Assembly (NCBI GenBank): GCA_029964075.1
Contig: CM057135.1
Span: 7,115,001 to 7,179,000, forward strand
Source: Patiria pectinifera
Taxonomy: Eukaryota > Echinodermata > Asteroidea > Valvatida > Asterinidae
Direction: 5' to 3'
DNA: 64,000 bases
Shown here: positions 46,029 to 57,180 of the stretch, piece after piece
How positions within the stretch are numbered: the stretch's first letter is position 1
Layout of the letters: each line of letters opens with the position of its first letter
The notes under the pieces: generated by a model
The model's database searches: none
What the model saw: the letters and a program-made list of their open reading frames with translations, nothing else
What the model was told of the DNA's origin: nothing
Program-made: the position numbers and the translations under genes

Positions 46029-46256
46029 TTATTCAGCATTTTCTAATTTGACTTTTGGCTGGAGGACAACTTTGTGAAGTTCATTCAAGGTTTCATCTTG
46101 TGGCAATATATAGAGGTCCGAACTGGTTACCACATTTCCAACCTTTTTTAGTTTTACATGTTTTAGCCGAATTGGTTCAATGGAGGGGAAAAGAACTGAA
46201 GAACCTATTTTGTGAAGCACACAAACAATAACAAACGTCAAAAGTCCGGAGCCCAA
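46029..46256 (-). CDS. Conserved small ORF, right arm copy
   Basis: 75 codons open; the last 55 (from VLFPSIEPIRLKHVKLKKVG to the TAA at 46029) match the left-arm copy and include SSDLYILPQDETLNELHK. A TCTTCAG acceptor-like site precedes the shared part, so this may be a terminal exon rather than a whole gene. No family recognised and no signal peptide or membrane segment seen. Confidence 0.35.
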   Translation of the reverse strand: MGSGLLTFVIVCVLHKIGSSVLFPSIEPIRLKHVKLKKVGNVVTSSDLYILPQDETLNELHKVVLQPKVKLENAE

Positions 46257-46374
46257 ACAATAACAAACGTCAAAAGTCCGGAGATAATTATGGACGTAGC
46301 GTATACGTGGCTACAGCATGGCTAAACCTATAGCAACGTTTACGAGTGTGTATACATTGTATACCGTTGCTACT

Positions 46375-46515
46375 ATTTGTGTGAAAAAACTTGCAATGAT
46401 CAAGTCGACTTGTCCACAAATGAACTCGTTGTCGGCAAAATACATCAGCACACTTTTGCATAAACATGATGAACAAATTCAAACCAATTTCCAAACTTGT
46501 CAAATCAGCTGACAT
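46375..46515 (-). other. Small ORF shared by both palindrome arms
   Basis: MSADLTSLEIGLNLFIMFMQ, then KCADVFCRQ and LWTSRLDHCKFF, is kept for about 47 codons in the left arm (40678-40815) with three replacements. After that the two arms differ in frame. Leu/Phe-rich start; unknown. Confidence 0.3.
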
Positions 46516-47879
46516 GGCTGATTCTTATTTGTTTATTCGACCCTAAGTCAATTGACGATATACATTTAATGTGGGTCACAATAGTTTCTGCACTAACTCC
46601 CTCCCTTAAACAAGAATTGGACAAAATACATGTAGTTCTTAAAAATTGTGAAATTCTCTTGAAACTTTGATGTTGAAGGAATCTGGTAATCATGAACTGT
46701 AACTGAGACCGTTCCATAACATTTTAACAGTTTGTTATTAACATTAATATTATATCACTATTCTATTCTGCAACATATCTAAAGTTGGTTTTAAATGAAA
46801 GATTCTCTACTCACCAACCTTTTTCATCCTCCAAGTCCTCCATTATTCTTTCTAGCAGAGTAGAACGGCACCATCATATCATGACCATGGAAATTGTGAT
46901 CATGGTGATGTAGGCAACATTTATAAATGCATTGACGTCCATAAAATTCCATCATAAGTGTTTGCAAGAAGAGCAATTAAGTCTTGAAAGTTTCCATAGG
47001 CATGCACTTTACAGCCAACATTCACGTTTTGAGAAATACTGTCTTAAACTTCTTGTACAAGTACAACATTACCAGCAACCCATTCCTAGATCTGTTCCTT
47101 GCTCTGTGGTCCAACTGACTGAATTCAAATCTGCCACACAGGGAGATTCAGGTATTGACTGGTATGCAAGGTTGTGTGTACTGTACGTTGGGTGAGACTG
47201 GGTTACCAGTGCAAGACAGTGGTTGTAATCTGACCTTGCACAGCAGGTGGTCACTACTCTGTGTGGGACTTGCCTGTTAATTGGATTCTGTGTAGCCGGC
47301 TGTTTATTCTAACTCCTTGTGTTTTGTGTAGCCTACTGCAGTACTGCATTGTACTGGTGAACACAATTTTGCTGAAAGTTGGAACAGAATATAGTTCTAG
47401 ATGACCACTGGCAAGACTGGTAGGATGACTGTATGGCCAGAGCAGAGTGTTTCGTTGTGTGTACGACAAGACTTTGAAACATAACGACCGCAGCCTGTGC
47501 GCACCTTGGCCAACCAGAGTGCCCAGACGTTTATGGGTCATTGTCTTTGACGCTTCGATCGGCTAGAATCTTGCGGGATCTTGCCCAAAGCGTACTGAAT
47601 TATTTTTAAATCATACCGGCATGAAATTTCATTTCTCGATTTGCACATAACAATACAAAAAAATACAAATACAGAACATTGACGACAAAAAAACAGACAA
47701 TATTAAAACATTCAATAAATTAAAATTAATAATTAAATAATTGCTTAAAATACAGAAAACCTTAACAACACACACAGCGGATGCCGGGTATAATTGTCCG
47801 TATATATCCGCTAGTAATTGAAAATGTGTGAATATATTCAACATTGCACAAAAATGTAAGATTCCACATCAATTCAAAT

Positions 47880-48489
47880 TGATGGGTCTATTTGTTTCGT
47901 TTATTTACGTTTGAATGTGAGGTTTTTTAAACGTTTGGGAAATTACGTTTTCCAAACGTCACAAAAGACATTTTAATGTAGGTCCATTTTCTAACGTCCA
48001 ACAAAGGTTTTTTAAACGTCGCAAAAGATCGTCTCACTTGGGTAAATTTTCTAGCGTTCGCAAAACGTTTTCAGAACGTCTTTGAAAAAAACTCGGAATT
48101 GTACATTGTCTACGTCTTAAGCACGTTTTAAAAACGTCCTTTTGAACGAAGACGTGGGTCTGTTTGTTTAGTTTATTTACGTTTGAATGTAAGGTTTTTA
48201 AAACGTTTGGGAAATTACGTTTTCCAAACGTTACAAAAGACATTTTAATGTAGGTTCATTTTCTAACGTCCAACAAACGTTTTTTAAACGTCGCAAAAGA
48301 TCGTTTCACGTGGGTAAATCTTCTAGCGTTCGCAAAACGTTTTTAGAACGTTCTTGAAAAAACCTCGGAATTGTACATTATCTACAACGTTTTATGCACG
48401 TTTTAAAGACGTCCTTTTTGGACGAAGACGTAAGTGACCTACGTAGAACCTACCAAAACGTTTTTTAAACGTTCTGTGTTTGCTGGGTA
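47880..48489. repeat. AACGTTT-rich tandem repeat ending in TTTGCTGGG
   Basis: Two units of about 270 bases (47900-48165, 48165-48430) share ACGTTTGAATGTRAGG, TTACGTTTTCCAAACGT and CTAGCGTTCGCAAAACG. The stretch ends GTTCTGTGTTTGCTGGG at 48487, the same terminal word as the palindrome centre, so both belong to one repeat superfamily. It abuts the Polinton remnant. Confidence 0.65.
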
Positions 48490-48512
48490 ACAACAATCTA
48501 CAAATTGCTACC

Positions 48513-48785
48513 CAGAGTATGAAAACTGGTTTGGTGTCAGATTTAACTCACAACCTCAACCGGACGACTATTTTGATGACACCGACGATGTCGCGGTACC
48601 AACACCCCGGAGCCTATGACGAACGATATTGTATAACTGACACCAGCACCTTCACCAACACCTACAGTTTTAACCCAGGAGCCCACGTACTACGAACTCA
48701 CCAAGACGAAAAAATTATCGTTGATGGAAGGAATGTTAGCTATCGTTGGCATGGGTGTTTTGGCTTACGAGGCAACCCAATAATT
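48513..48785 (+). pseudogene. Decayed plus-strand ORF next to the Polinton genes
   Basis: One frame reads PEYENWFGVRFNSQPQPDDY and an acidic stretch. A second frame takes over with a Pro/Thr-rich tract (TPAPSPTPTVLTQEPT) and a hydrophobic segment (LAIVGMGVLAYEA). The combination suggests a membrane-anchored protein; identity unknown. At least two frame lesions. Confidence 0.3.
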
Positions 48786-48869
48786 CACAATCTAATCACC
48801 CACACACACACAAAAGCCTTACCAACTTTGTGCTGGTAAGGTGTTTTTTTTTTAAACTTTAATAACACT

Positions 48870-49230
48870 CTACCATCGTTTTTGCAAGTACGCCAACACC
48901 AAGGCTCCCACACCTAAAAATACAGCCCAAACGTGTTCGGCCAACCACGATACGGACTTACACAACGCGTTAAATATCCAACTTAGTACGCTGCCTATGG
49001 TACCCGGCAGAGCACCCAACGCGCTAATTCCGAGTTTTTTGAAGAGCAGATTCAAAATTGGCGAGTTGTTTTAAAATCCACTCTTTTAACACCGCCTTTT
49101 GGTGGAGTCGGTTTTGGAGGTGTTGCGATGGCGCAGTTGGGGCACCCGCAACTCTCACGCTAGCGATGATGCTACTCACTATCGTGCTGATGGCTAGACT
49201 AAAAGCGGCTAAAATACTCACTACGGTCAC
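48870..49230 (-). pseudogene. Polinton small membrane protein
   Basis: The minus strand begins with a hydrophobic N-terminus (VVSILAAFSLAISTIVSSI) and a linker, then frame-shifts near 49050 into KLGISALGALPGTIGSVLSW and a second strongly hydrophobic region (VWAVFLGVGALVLAYL). A gene of this shape is usual next to the Polinton capsid cluster; its role is not known. It follows the gene at 49255-49743 on the same strand. Confidence 0.55.
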
Positions 49231-49254
49231 ACCTTGGTCTCTAAACAGAATTTA

Positions 49255-49743
49255 TTATATTAGGTTTATCCCATTTATTATATTAGGCTTGTTAAATTTC
49301 AAATGTTTCGATGTGATTATCGTAGCTACTACGGTTGATATAAAAGTTCCGCACTTGTAGCAAACGTCGCTCAACACACCAGCCACACTCGCGCTTATAA
49401 TAGGATCAGAACTCAAGTCGTTGGTGAGTTCTTCTTCAGAATCTATAGTGACGTTATATCCTAAAACTTGTACGGGTGTAACAACAGCTAACACTCTCGA
49501 AAATAGACTTTAAGTGTACTTGCCAACAGTTTGAACAATTTCATTTCCAAATTTAGTTTCGTACAGATGGTATAATTTGTCGAGTTCTTTACTGTCAAGA
49601 GCTTCGATATGTTTAACGGTATATTCCTTCCCCAAGTACTTTTTAGAGTTTCCGGCTGCTACGACACCGCACAAACGATCTTTATGATCCGTGTTGTAAT
49701 CGGTGGAGATGGATGTGCTTAATGCAAGTTTTAGGTCCTCCAT
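49255..49743 (-). pseudogene. Polinton conserved hypothetical protein
   Basis: The first piece (49743-49510) starts MEDLKLALSTSISTDYNTDH and has a SKKYLGKEYT motif I associate with Polinton ORFs. The second piece (49494-49255) continues with DSEEELTNDLSSDPIISASV and a Cys pair, after a stop and frame change near 49505. Unknown function. Confidence 0.5.
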
Positions 49744-49984
49744 CTAATTAGAAAGGAGTTTAATTTTAATGTCGCTGAAGCAACAACGTTGCAGATGCGG
49801 AGATACTCATAGGTGTAAAACGATAGATTAAGAGAGATAAGTATAATAGCTAGAAATTGTAAACACTCGAATATTGCTATCATTTACTTACAGCAAAATG
49901 TATTTTGTTGACATTTATTGAATAGTTTGCTGATTTTTGTTGATTAGCAAATCACTCACCTACTCAAATCACTCAATTACTCAC

Positions 49985-50090
49985 CTAGCTTATTTAACTT
50001 GAACAGCTGGCTTATTTTACTTGAGCAACTAGCTGATTTCACTTGAGCAGCTAGCTTATTTAACTTGAGCAGCTAGGTTATTTACCTACT
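49985..50090. repeat. 29 bp tandem repeat between Polinton genes
   Basis: About four units of the form CTAGCTTATTTAACTTGAGC + AGCT. Non-coding, in the space between the ATPase 3' end and the next gene. Confidence 0.7.
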
Positions 50091-50570
50091 CCAATAGCTC
50101 GTAAATAACTGGAGGTTCGGTGTGTGCGACCAATTTACTATATTTCACATCTCTCAAATCTTTTAAAACGCTGTTGTATTTTTGAGTCAATAACCAACAG
50201 CTGTGATTTACGTGTCTTCCGCTAAACGCCATTTTGCTTAAAGCGCACGTCTTTTTACGATATTTAATCTCTTGATCCGAAGAGCAATCGTCCACGATAA
50301 ACAACGTAGCAACGCCTTCGAATGCTTTCCTGTAAAAATCGATCTCTTCGTTGAGCGTCATCTTGTACAATTCCTGATCGCAGAGATATACCTCAGGATC
50401 TGCTTGAATCCACTTTCTTTCGATGTACGTTTTGTTTTTAAATATGGTAGGGCAAATGATGACTATAACTTCAAATACGTTTTTATAGTCTGACTCTAAC
50501 AGATCTAAATCCATTTGGTTTTACCCGAATTTGTTTTGCCGACGATTAAAGCGCAATGCAGCTCTGTCAT
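50086..50570 (-). pseudogene. Polinton packaging ATPase (A32/FtsK-like)
   Basis: Starts at an ATG at 50570 with a Walker A loop (LIVGKTNSGKTK) within the first 20 residues. One base later the frame breaks: the starting frame hits TAG near 50518, while the rest continues as DLDLLESDYKNVF in the next frame to 50086. Walker B is clear (LFIVDDCSSD), and the sensor-like tail HVNHSCWLLTQKYNSV follows. The family pumps DNA into capsids in viruses with double-jelly-roll shells. The gene directly follows the capsid gene, as usual in Polintons. Confidence 0.75.
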
Positions 50571-50571
50571 T

Positions 50572-51665
50572 TTAACTTAACAGAGATTTAAAATTCCCGT
50601 CTTCCAAGTTCAATTGAGCATCCATGATTAAAAAGATGTACATCGTGAGGTCACCTTGGCTTTCGGCTTCTCTGTTAAATTGAACGTTGATGCCTCCTCC
50701 GTCTCCAAGTTTCCTACCAGATCCGTGATAGGAATTGTCGTCGTTACTTCTAAAATCAAGCCACAGACCGTACTTATTTTTTAGATAGTCTCCGAGGTCA
50801 CAACCCGTCAAATTTAAGTCTTTGGATACTCCACGCCCGCTTTCGGTATCGCTGTCTCCAAAGAACTTGATAATTTCGTTTCAGTGTTGATACTGAAACA
50901 TGCCTTGACTGTAGAGTTGATTGGGTTTACCTTCTACAGTCACCGATGTTTTGGTTAGTTTTGGATTATAAAATCGCTGCAGATTTTTGTCCGTGGGATC
51001 TTTAAACAAAAACAAACAAAATACCCTTGAGACTCCTGATGGGTTGATGACGCTGACGTTCCAAAGCGTGTCCGATTTGTTGACGGATCTAACTTCTAGC
51101 GAGTGGATTTATCAAACAGGTATTGCATTAAACCCTGGTGTTTATTCCTGATGGTGATAGCTAGGTCTCTGTTGGTTACCACTTCGTATTTGAGAGTCAA
51201 GACTGAGATAGAATACATCGCCGACGTATTTAAACTGTTGACTACTTTTTCGTGATCGTTAAACTTTATCTCGTTCGTCAGAGGTTGTTTTTAACCGCTG
51301 GGGTAAAAAGGGTGATGCAAAGTCAGTATAGACATGTTTTCTTTTTCTTTGCCCGAGTAAGTACGCCATGTTTCGAGTTGTCGAGCTGTTGAGCCAATTG
51401 TCTTTAAAGTTGTGATTCGCGTCGGCGTGACGATAACTCACGATTTCGTTACCTTGAAGTCTGACGCTGATTTCGCTGACTAAATTTCAGGCCAAATTAC
51501 CAAAAATGGCTCTATTGTTGTCGCTTCCACCTTCGAGTTCTACATTGAAAGCTGGTTTACAAGTGCCGGGTACGATCACGTCGTCTACGCCCAATTGAGA
51601 TAACTTGACCCTCGGCATTTGCCCCGCCGATATGCTACTAGGATTGTGGGTGATGACCACCTCTT
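50572..51665 (-). pseudogene. Polinton major capsid protein, degraded
   Basis: The N-terminal part (to about 51480) has VVITHNPSSI and GVDDVIVPGT, a start typical of Polinton double-jelly-roll capsid proteins. An in-frame TGA lies near 51482. The middle (51441-51259) and C-terminal part (50811-50572, with GLWLDFRSNDDNSYHGSGR and MDAQLNLEDG) are in other frames, with unalignable sequence between. The product cannot be made from this copy. Neighbours are the packaging ATPase downstream and a conserved small protein upstream. Confidence 0.65.
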
Positions 51666-52107
51666 TTCTCTCACTTTGATAGATCTGGGTACTTTTAATA
51701 GTCTACCGGGGTTGAGTTTTTTTCCCGTACGCATTCAGTTCTCTTTCTATTTGTTGGTCTCTAGGCTTGTAAAAATCTTCGAGTTTGGGTTCACGTTGCA
51801 GTCCTACAAGTAGTTCGGTAGATTGTCAACTAACTTTGTTGTAGTAACGCAACGCTCGGTCTACGTCAGAAAATGTCTCTTTAGAGGCATTTTGTTTTCT
51901 GATACGTTCGTTGAGAAAATTTAGATATTTCGTTCGTTTTAGTTCCCACCGAGCTTTGGCGACTGAGAGATGTTCTTTCGCTAAATCGTGTCTCCTACGC
52001 TCCTCGTCGGCATCACTCTGTTTCACATTTGAAAATAAAAAGTTTGAACCCGTAAAAGCTAAGGCGTTGACGATCGCGCCTCGTATCATCTTAGCAACGC
52101 TAGCCAT
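51640..52107 (-). pseudogene. Polinton conserved small protein
   Basis: From the ATG at 52107, MASVAKMIRGAIVNALAFTG gives a short hydrophobic N-terminus. A charged, probably helical segment follows (DEERRRHDLAKEHLSVAKAR). After a stop near 51828 the same frame region continues with EPKLEDFYKPRDQQIE. I associate both parts with one Polinton structural-type ORF. It shares a 34 bp divergent promoter region with the integrase. Confidence 0.55.
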
Positions 52108-52141
52108 CTTATTATTATAAACGTCTTTTATATTAAATAAT
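52108..52141. promoter_or_regulatory. Divergent promoter region between Polinton genes
   Basis: Only 34 A/T-rich bases separate the start codons of the minus-strand gene (52107) and the plus-strand integrase (52142). Any core promoter must be shared or lie inside coding sequence. Confidence 0.45.
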
Positions 52142-52795
52142 ATGAAAACATTATGTAAACTGTATTATAGCCCAAGCGGTTATTGTAGAGGTGAAAGCGC
52201 CGTCGACCATTTACACGATAAAACCAAAATCGATAAAAAGGTAATCAGAGATTGGCTTAAAAAACAAGCGATCTGGCAAATTTATCTACCGGGTCCCGCG
52301 TATGTTCCCAGGCCTACGAGTACTTCGCGAGAGTTTGAAACACCAAACGACTTTCACCAAATAGATGTGCTATATCTACCCTGGGATAAAGTAAAACGCA
52401 AAACTTATAAATATGCTTTAACGGTTGTCGACGTTGCGAGTCGATACCACGAAGCAGAACCTTTGGTTTCTAAAACGGCAGATTCCACCAGAGATGCTAT
52501 CGTCAAGATTTACGCGAGATCTCATTTGAGTTACACTAAAACGTTGAGAGTAGATGCCGGTACCGAATTTAAAGGCGTTTTTAAACAATTGATGACCTCA
52601 AAAAACGTCGAGATTATCGTCGGCGAGCCCGGAAACCACCGATCACAGGGTATCGTAGAAAGATTTAATCGAACACGCAATGGGTCGAGCGATTACCCGG
52701 CGTGATCCAGGCTATAAATGACGAAACGACAAGATTAATAGATAAAGCACCGTCAGAGACTGTTAAACTAGAACAGGTCCGACAATCGCCGGCTA
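52142..52795 (+). pseudogene. Polinton retroviral-like integrase
   Basis: The frame from the ATG at 52142 shows an N-terminal domain (KLYYSPSGYCRG), then the catalytic core with HQIDVLYLP (first Asp), RVDAGTEFKG (second Asp) and SQGIVERFNRT (Glu). After this Glu a frame change near 52690 moves the end to VIQAINDETTRLIDKAPSE in the next frame. The expected C-terminal chromodomain-like part is missing: Gypsy sequence follows from about 52795. In this family the enzyme inserts the whole element with a 5-6 bp target duplication. Confidence 0.75.
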
Positions 52796-52999
52796 ACCCA
52801 GTTAAAACAACAGAGCAGAAGATACCGCAAGACACTAATAGGACGTGGACGCCTCAGGCACAATTTACTGTATTAGCGGAGGGTACCAAACGTTTGACAA
52901 TGGAGCCTCCTGCGCAACCGAAGAAAACTGCCCAGGAGACAGCTCCAAATGAAATGATAGAGGATACCAAAAGGGAGACCAAGGAGCCTCCTATGCAAA

Positions 53000-53940
53000 C
53001 AAAGGAGACAGACTACTGAGGAAACAGCCCAAATAGGAAAACAACCAGTTGAGGACACATTCACAAGAGGGCTTGCACGGCCTCAGATTGTACCAGACCG
53101 ATACAAAGGAAAGGAGGCATGGAAGGATTACGTAGAGCACTTTGAAGCTTGCAAAATCGCAAACGAGTGGACGGATGAGGAGGCATCGGCATTCCTTGCG
53201 GCAAGCCTCCAGGGTCCAGCACTTTAAGTGCCTCTTTATCGCAAGGATGATGGTAAAAGGAAGACATATAAGGAGTTGCTAGGCCTACTTAACGCCAGGT
53301 TTGGGTTGGGCAGAAGGCGGAGACTCTCTTAATGGAGTTGAGAAGTAGACGACAAGGTCCAAAGGAGACCATACAGGAACTTGGCCAGGCTATCAGTGAA
53401 TTGACGGCAATGGCATACCCCGAGTTTTCAGAAACTGGTAAGGACCGTCTTGCGCGAGGCCACTTTTCCGACGCGATTGCTAGCCAGGCGAAGGCATCTT
53501 CAGAGCCAACCCAACAACTTTGGAGGAAGCAATTAGGGCAGCCTTGGCTACAGAAAATTTCGAACGAATGGAGGCGCGGAGGTCAGGTCTTAGTGAGTTC
53601 CAAAGGAAAGCGTGCAGGATGAATGATTTGGAAGAGCAGGTTCGTGACACAGTAGAAAACCTGGTTTACAAGCGTCTGTCCTCCAGAGGACCACCATCGC
53701 AGCCCGAGGCTACATCAACAAAGAGGAAGCCTGACCCGAGGATTTACCATCCATGGCCTAAGCGTCAAGCAACGATGGACGACACATGTTTCAGCTGCAA
53801 AGGGCGAGGGCATTTTGCACGGGACTGCCCAACAAAAAGGAACAAAATACAGCAGAGAAACGAGTCACAGCCCGTCCCGGGACCCAAAGAGGGGCTGGAT
53901 GTGCCACAGGGTCAACAAGTAACCTCAAAACAGAACTAGG
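53000..53940 (+). pseudogene. Gypsy Gag
   Basis: The capsid-like part at 53085-53225 reads RYKGKEAWKDYVEHFEAC and FLAASLQGPA, then stops at TAA near 53227. It continues in other frames at 53332-53520 (LGQAISELTAMAYPEF) and 53520-53940. A CCHC knuckle, CFSCKGRGHFARDCP, lies at 53787-53831. At least two frameshifts and one stop. Confidence 0.65.
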
Positions 53941-54330
53941 TCCGCCCATAGTAACTACAGAGAGGAGGGTTTCCTCGCCTCTAGAGTCAGCCAAAGATGG
54001 ATTATTCGTTGAAGGAGAAGTTCGATCACTGAAGTTTCGGATGCTGGTTGACACTGGAACAACAGACACAATCATTTCTGCTGAGATTTACTACAAGATA
54101 CCACCTGAGAGGAGAGCAAAGCTGGAGGACCAGGGTGTGAGGGTACTTCAAGCAGACGGGAAACCTCTGGAGACTCTAGGCGTAGCGCAGGTTGAAGTAC
54201 GGGTTGGCAGGACAACTTATCCCGTTCGAGTAGTGTTCGCCAAAGTAGGATTTCAAGGAATACTTGGGATGGACTTTTGCTTCCGACGGGAGGGAAGTTG
54301 GATTGGATACCACCCGGACACGAGACTTTA
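53940..54330 (+). pseudogene. Gypsy aspartic protease
   Basis: MLVDTGTTDTIIS holds the DTG active-site triad and FQGILGMDF the C-terminal flap region of a retropepsin. It lies in the frame that runs 53786-54331, overlapping the Gag knuckle frame. A stop at 54329 separates it from the RT frame. Confidence 0.7.
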
Positions 54331-54599
54331 GTTCCCGGAAGGATGTCCACGCCATTGGAGGCTTACAGTGCTGGCATTGTAGAGCCAGTAAGGGGCGGTG
54401 GAGAGTTAGAGAAGAAGGGACTAATACTAGAAAGGACTCTGGTTAACGCTGAAGAGGACACAGTCGCCTTGAGGGTACTTAACCCAGGACGGCAGAAGTG
54501 TGTCCTCCGATGTGGGTTGACGGCGGGTCATTTAACACCTGTAGACTATGAGGATATCGAGGAGTCACACCAAACTTATGGAGGCGCATAGAAAGAAGT

Positions 54600-56054
54600 T
54601 CAAGTTCCGGCCCACCTCCAGGATTTGTTTACTCGGGCGACTGAGGAGATGGAGCCGGGTCATCACGCCGCCATTGCTCAAATACTTATCGATTATGCTG
54701 ACGTATTTTCTACAGGTGACGATGATATCGGAAGGACAGGATTGGTAAAACACAGTATCGATACAGGCAACGCCCACCCTATTAGGGAGAGACCGAGGCG
54801 TCAGCCGGCCTGCCATCAAAAAGAAACTGACAAACAAGTAAGCGATTTGCTTGCAAGAGGCATCATTCAGCCATCAGATAGCCCCTGGGCATCGAATGTG
54901 GTCTTAGTGCGAAAGAAAGACGGTACCCAACGCTTCTGCGTGGACTATAGGAGGCTAAATGCCGAGACCGTGAAAGATGCCTATCCAGTACCCAGGATCG
55001 ATGACACGTTGGACGCACTTGCCGGGGCCAGATGGTTCTCCACGCTTGATTTGGCCGCTGGGTACTGGCAGGTGGAGCTAGATGAGGACGCAAAACGCAA
55101 GTCTGCCTTCGTTGTGCGCGGGCGATTGTACAGCTGGGGGTTATGCCCTTCGGTCTGTGCAATGCCCCCGCCAAATTTGAGAGGCTAATGGAGAGGGTAG
55201 TATCAGGCCTACAGTGGGAAACATTACTGGTGTATCTGGGCGATGTAATTGTCTACGGTAAAACTGTACAGGAGGAGATTAGTCGGTTGCAGGAGCTTCT
55301 GCAAAGATTCCGTGCGGCGAGGCTCAAACTGAAGCCTAAGAAATGCCATCTCTTCAGGCGGGAAGTAAAATATCTGGGACATGTTGTTTCCTCAAATGGG
55401 GTATCAACGGACCCTGAGAAGGTGGAGGCAGTCAAATCATGTAAGACCCCGATGGATGTCAGAGGTGTGAGGAGTTTTGTGGGGTTAGCCTCATACTATA
55501 GGAGGTTCATCAAAGGATTCGCGGATATAGCCCGTCCACTGCACAAGCTTACGGAGATGGCGCGACCATTCGTCTGGTGTGATGACTGCCAAGATGCCTT
55601 TGAGACATTAAAGCAACACCTACAGGAGGCACCCATTCTGGCGTACCCTGAGCCAGAGGGGCAATTTGTATTGGACACCGATGCGAGGGGCATCGGAATA
55701 CGAGCTGTACTTTGGCAAGTACAGGAAGGACAAGAGCGTGTTATCGCGTACGGCAGCCGGACGCTCAAAAGAGCTGAGAGGAACTATTGCGTAACTAGGA
55801 GAGTGCTGCTGGCGATCATTGTGTACCTGAAACACTACAAGCAGTACCTATATGGGCGGCGAATATTGATTCGGACGGATCATGCGGCGCTGCGCTGGCT
55901 AGTTACCTTTAAGAATCCTGAGGACCAAGTAGCTCGCTGGCTAGAGGTCTTGGGGGAGTATAACTATGAGATTGTTCACCGACCTGGGAAGAGGCACGGC
56001 AATGCCGACGCTCTTCTCCCGCCAGCCGTGCAAACAATGCGGACGCTCGGATGA
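54600..56054 (+). pseudogene. Gypsy RT and RNase H, active sites mutated
   Basis: The RT starts in frame 54625 (SPWASNVVLVRKKDGTQRFC, FSTLDLAAGYWQVELDED). The frame changes near 55140 to 55143-56054 (MPFGLCNAPAKFERLME). The catalytic box reads YLGD instead of YLDD (Gly codon 55239-55241). In RNase H the first Asp is kept (LDTDARGIG) and the last (HGNADAL), but the usual Glu of the RRELLA motif is Val (RRVLLAI). The enzyme should be inactive even if the frame were intact. Organisation is otherwise that of a standard Gypsy Pol. Confidence 0.8.
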
Positions 56055-56299
56055 GGAACTTCAGAACCCTGTATTGGACGAGAAAGATACGACCGAGGGA
56101 GTGAGAACCGAGGGTTTAATAACTGACAGTGGACTGGAGAAATGCCTCCCGCACAAAGAGGTTGAGGCATGTGACAACAAGAATAACCGAATTGGAACCT
56201 CAAATTACCATGGGAGAATTGCGTGAGGTCCAGTTGAGGGATCCAACGATAGAGGCAACAGGTCTACTGGTCACTCGGTACTGAGTAGGCGTTGGGAAT

Positions 56300-56610
56300 C
56301 CAATGATGGGAAAGAAATTAAATGGCAAGTGATCCTACCCTTCGAATTTCGTGAGGCGATACTAGAGGAATTACATGGAGGGAAAAGCGGAGGCAATTTC
56401 GGTGTAAGCCGTACACTAACTAGGCTAAAGACCCGGTTTTACTGGTGTGGTATGGCAGCAGACGTGAGAGCCTGTTGTCGCAAGTGTGACATTTGTGCCA
56501 AACGGAAGTCGCCTCCCAAAAAGAGGCGGGCGCCTCTACGGCAATATCAGGTTGGGGCTCCCGTGGAAAGAGTGGCCCTTGATCTTGTTGGACCGCTACC
56601 AGTGTCAACA
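56300..56610 (+). pseudogene. Gypsy integrase, N-terminal part
   Basis: The zinc-binding domain has LHGGKSGGNFG and CRKCDICAKRK: the CxxC half is present, but the second His usual in GHLG is Asn here. The core begins with VALDLVGPLPVST (first Asp) and stops at the 4.3 kb insertion. A linker of several stops separates it from RNase H. Confidence 0.75.
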
Positions 56611-57180
56611 CACGGCCGTTTCACTGATAAAAAAGTACGCCCTCTGTTGGCGAGTTGCAGTTAGTGGTAAAATCACGTGACAGCTGTGTAATATGCATTA
56701 AACATTTACGCGCAGCGATCCTTTTGTTGCATTGGCGAATTTAAATACCCCGCCAATGATGTAAAAAAATGATTGGTTTGTTAACACTTATATGCAAATG
56801 ATTACCAAATAAAGCTTTAAAAACCCTCAATGAAGCTATAGTACAGTCGATTGATCGCCATGTCATACACAAATTCTGACCTGTGTGCTTTTGTGTGGCG
56901 TGGTGACTCGTGACCCGGTGTGATTTTACGAATGCGGGCTGTCGCTTCCACTACGCAAAAAACATATTTTTTTAAATTGAATTCTGGTGGTTTGAAGTAC
57001 AATGTTTCGATATATCAACAAACTGGTAATCTGTGTTTACGTTAATATGGACAATAGATTTGGGACACATTGCTTTCGTGAGTTTTCAGCCAAGATTTAG
57101 AGTGAATGAAACAGGAGTTCGTCAAGTCGCGACGTATATGTAGGCGGTGTTGTGTACACAGTCATTGGGGATTTCCGTCA

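Larger units (their letters stand above)
39390..47761. mobile_element. Giant TTAA-flanked palindrome (foldback element), 8.37 kb
   Basis: Arms 39390-43716 and 43818-47761 are inverted copies, readable from the outer ends (GGTTTTCTG) to the centre (GTTTGCTGGG). TTAA flanks both ends (39386-39389, 47762-47765), the target of piggyBac and Kolobok elements. The arms differ by indels: a retroposon tail only on the left (39947-40336), about 240 bp only on the right (46524-46765), about 140 bp near 42330-42480 only on the left, and three against four copies of a 118 bp unit near the centre. No transposase is recognised. Small ORFs shared by both arms are listed separately. Confidence 0.75.
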
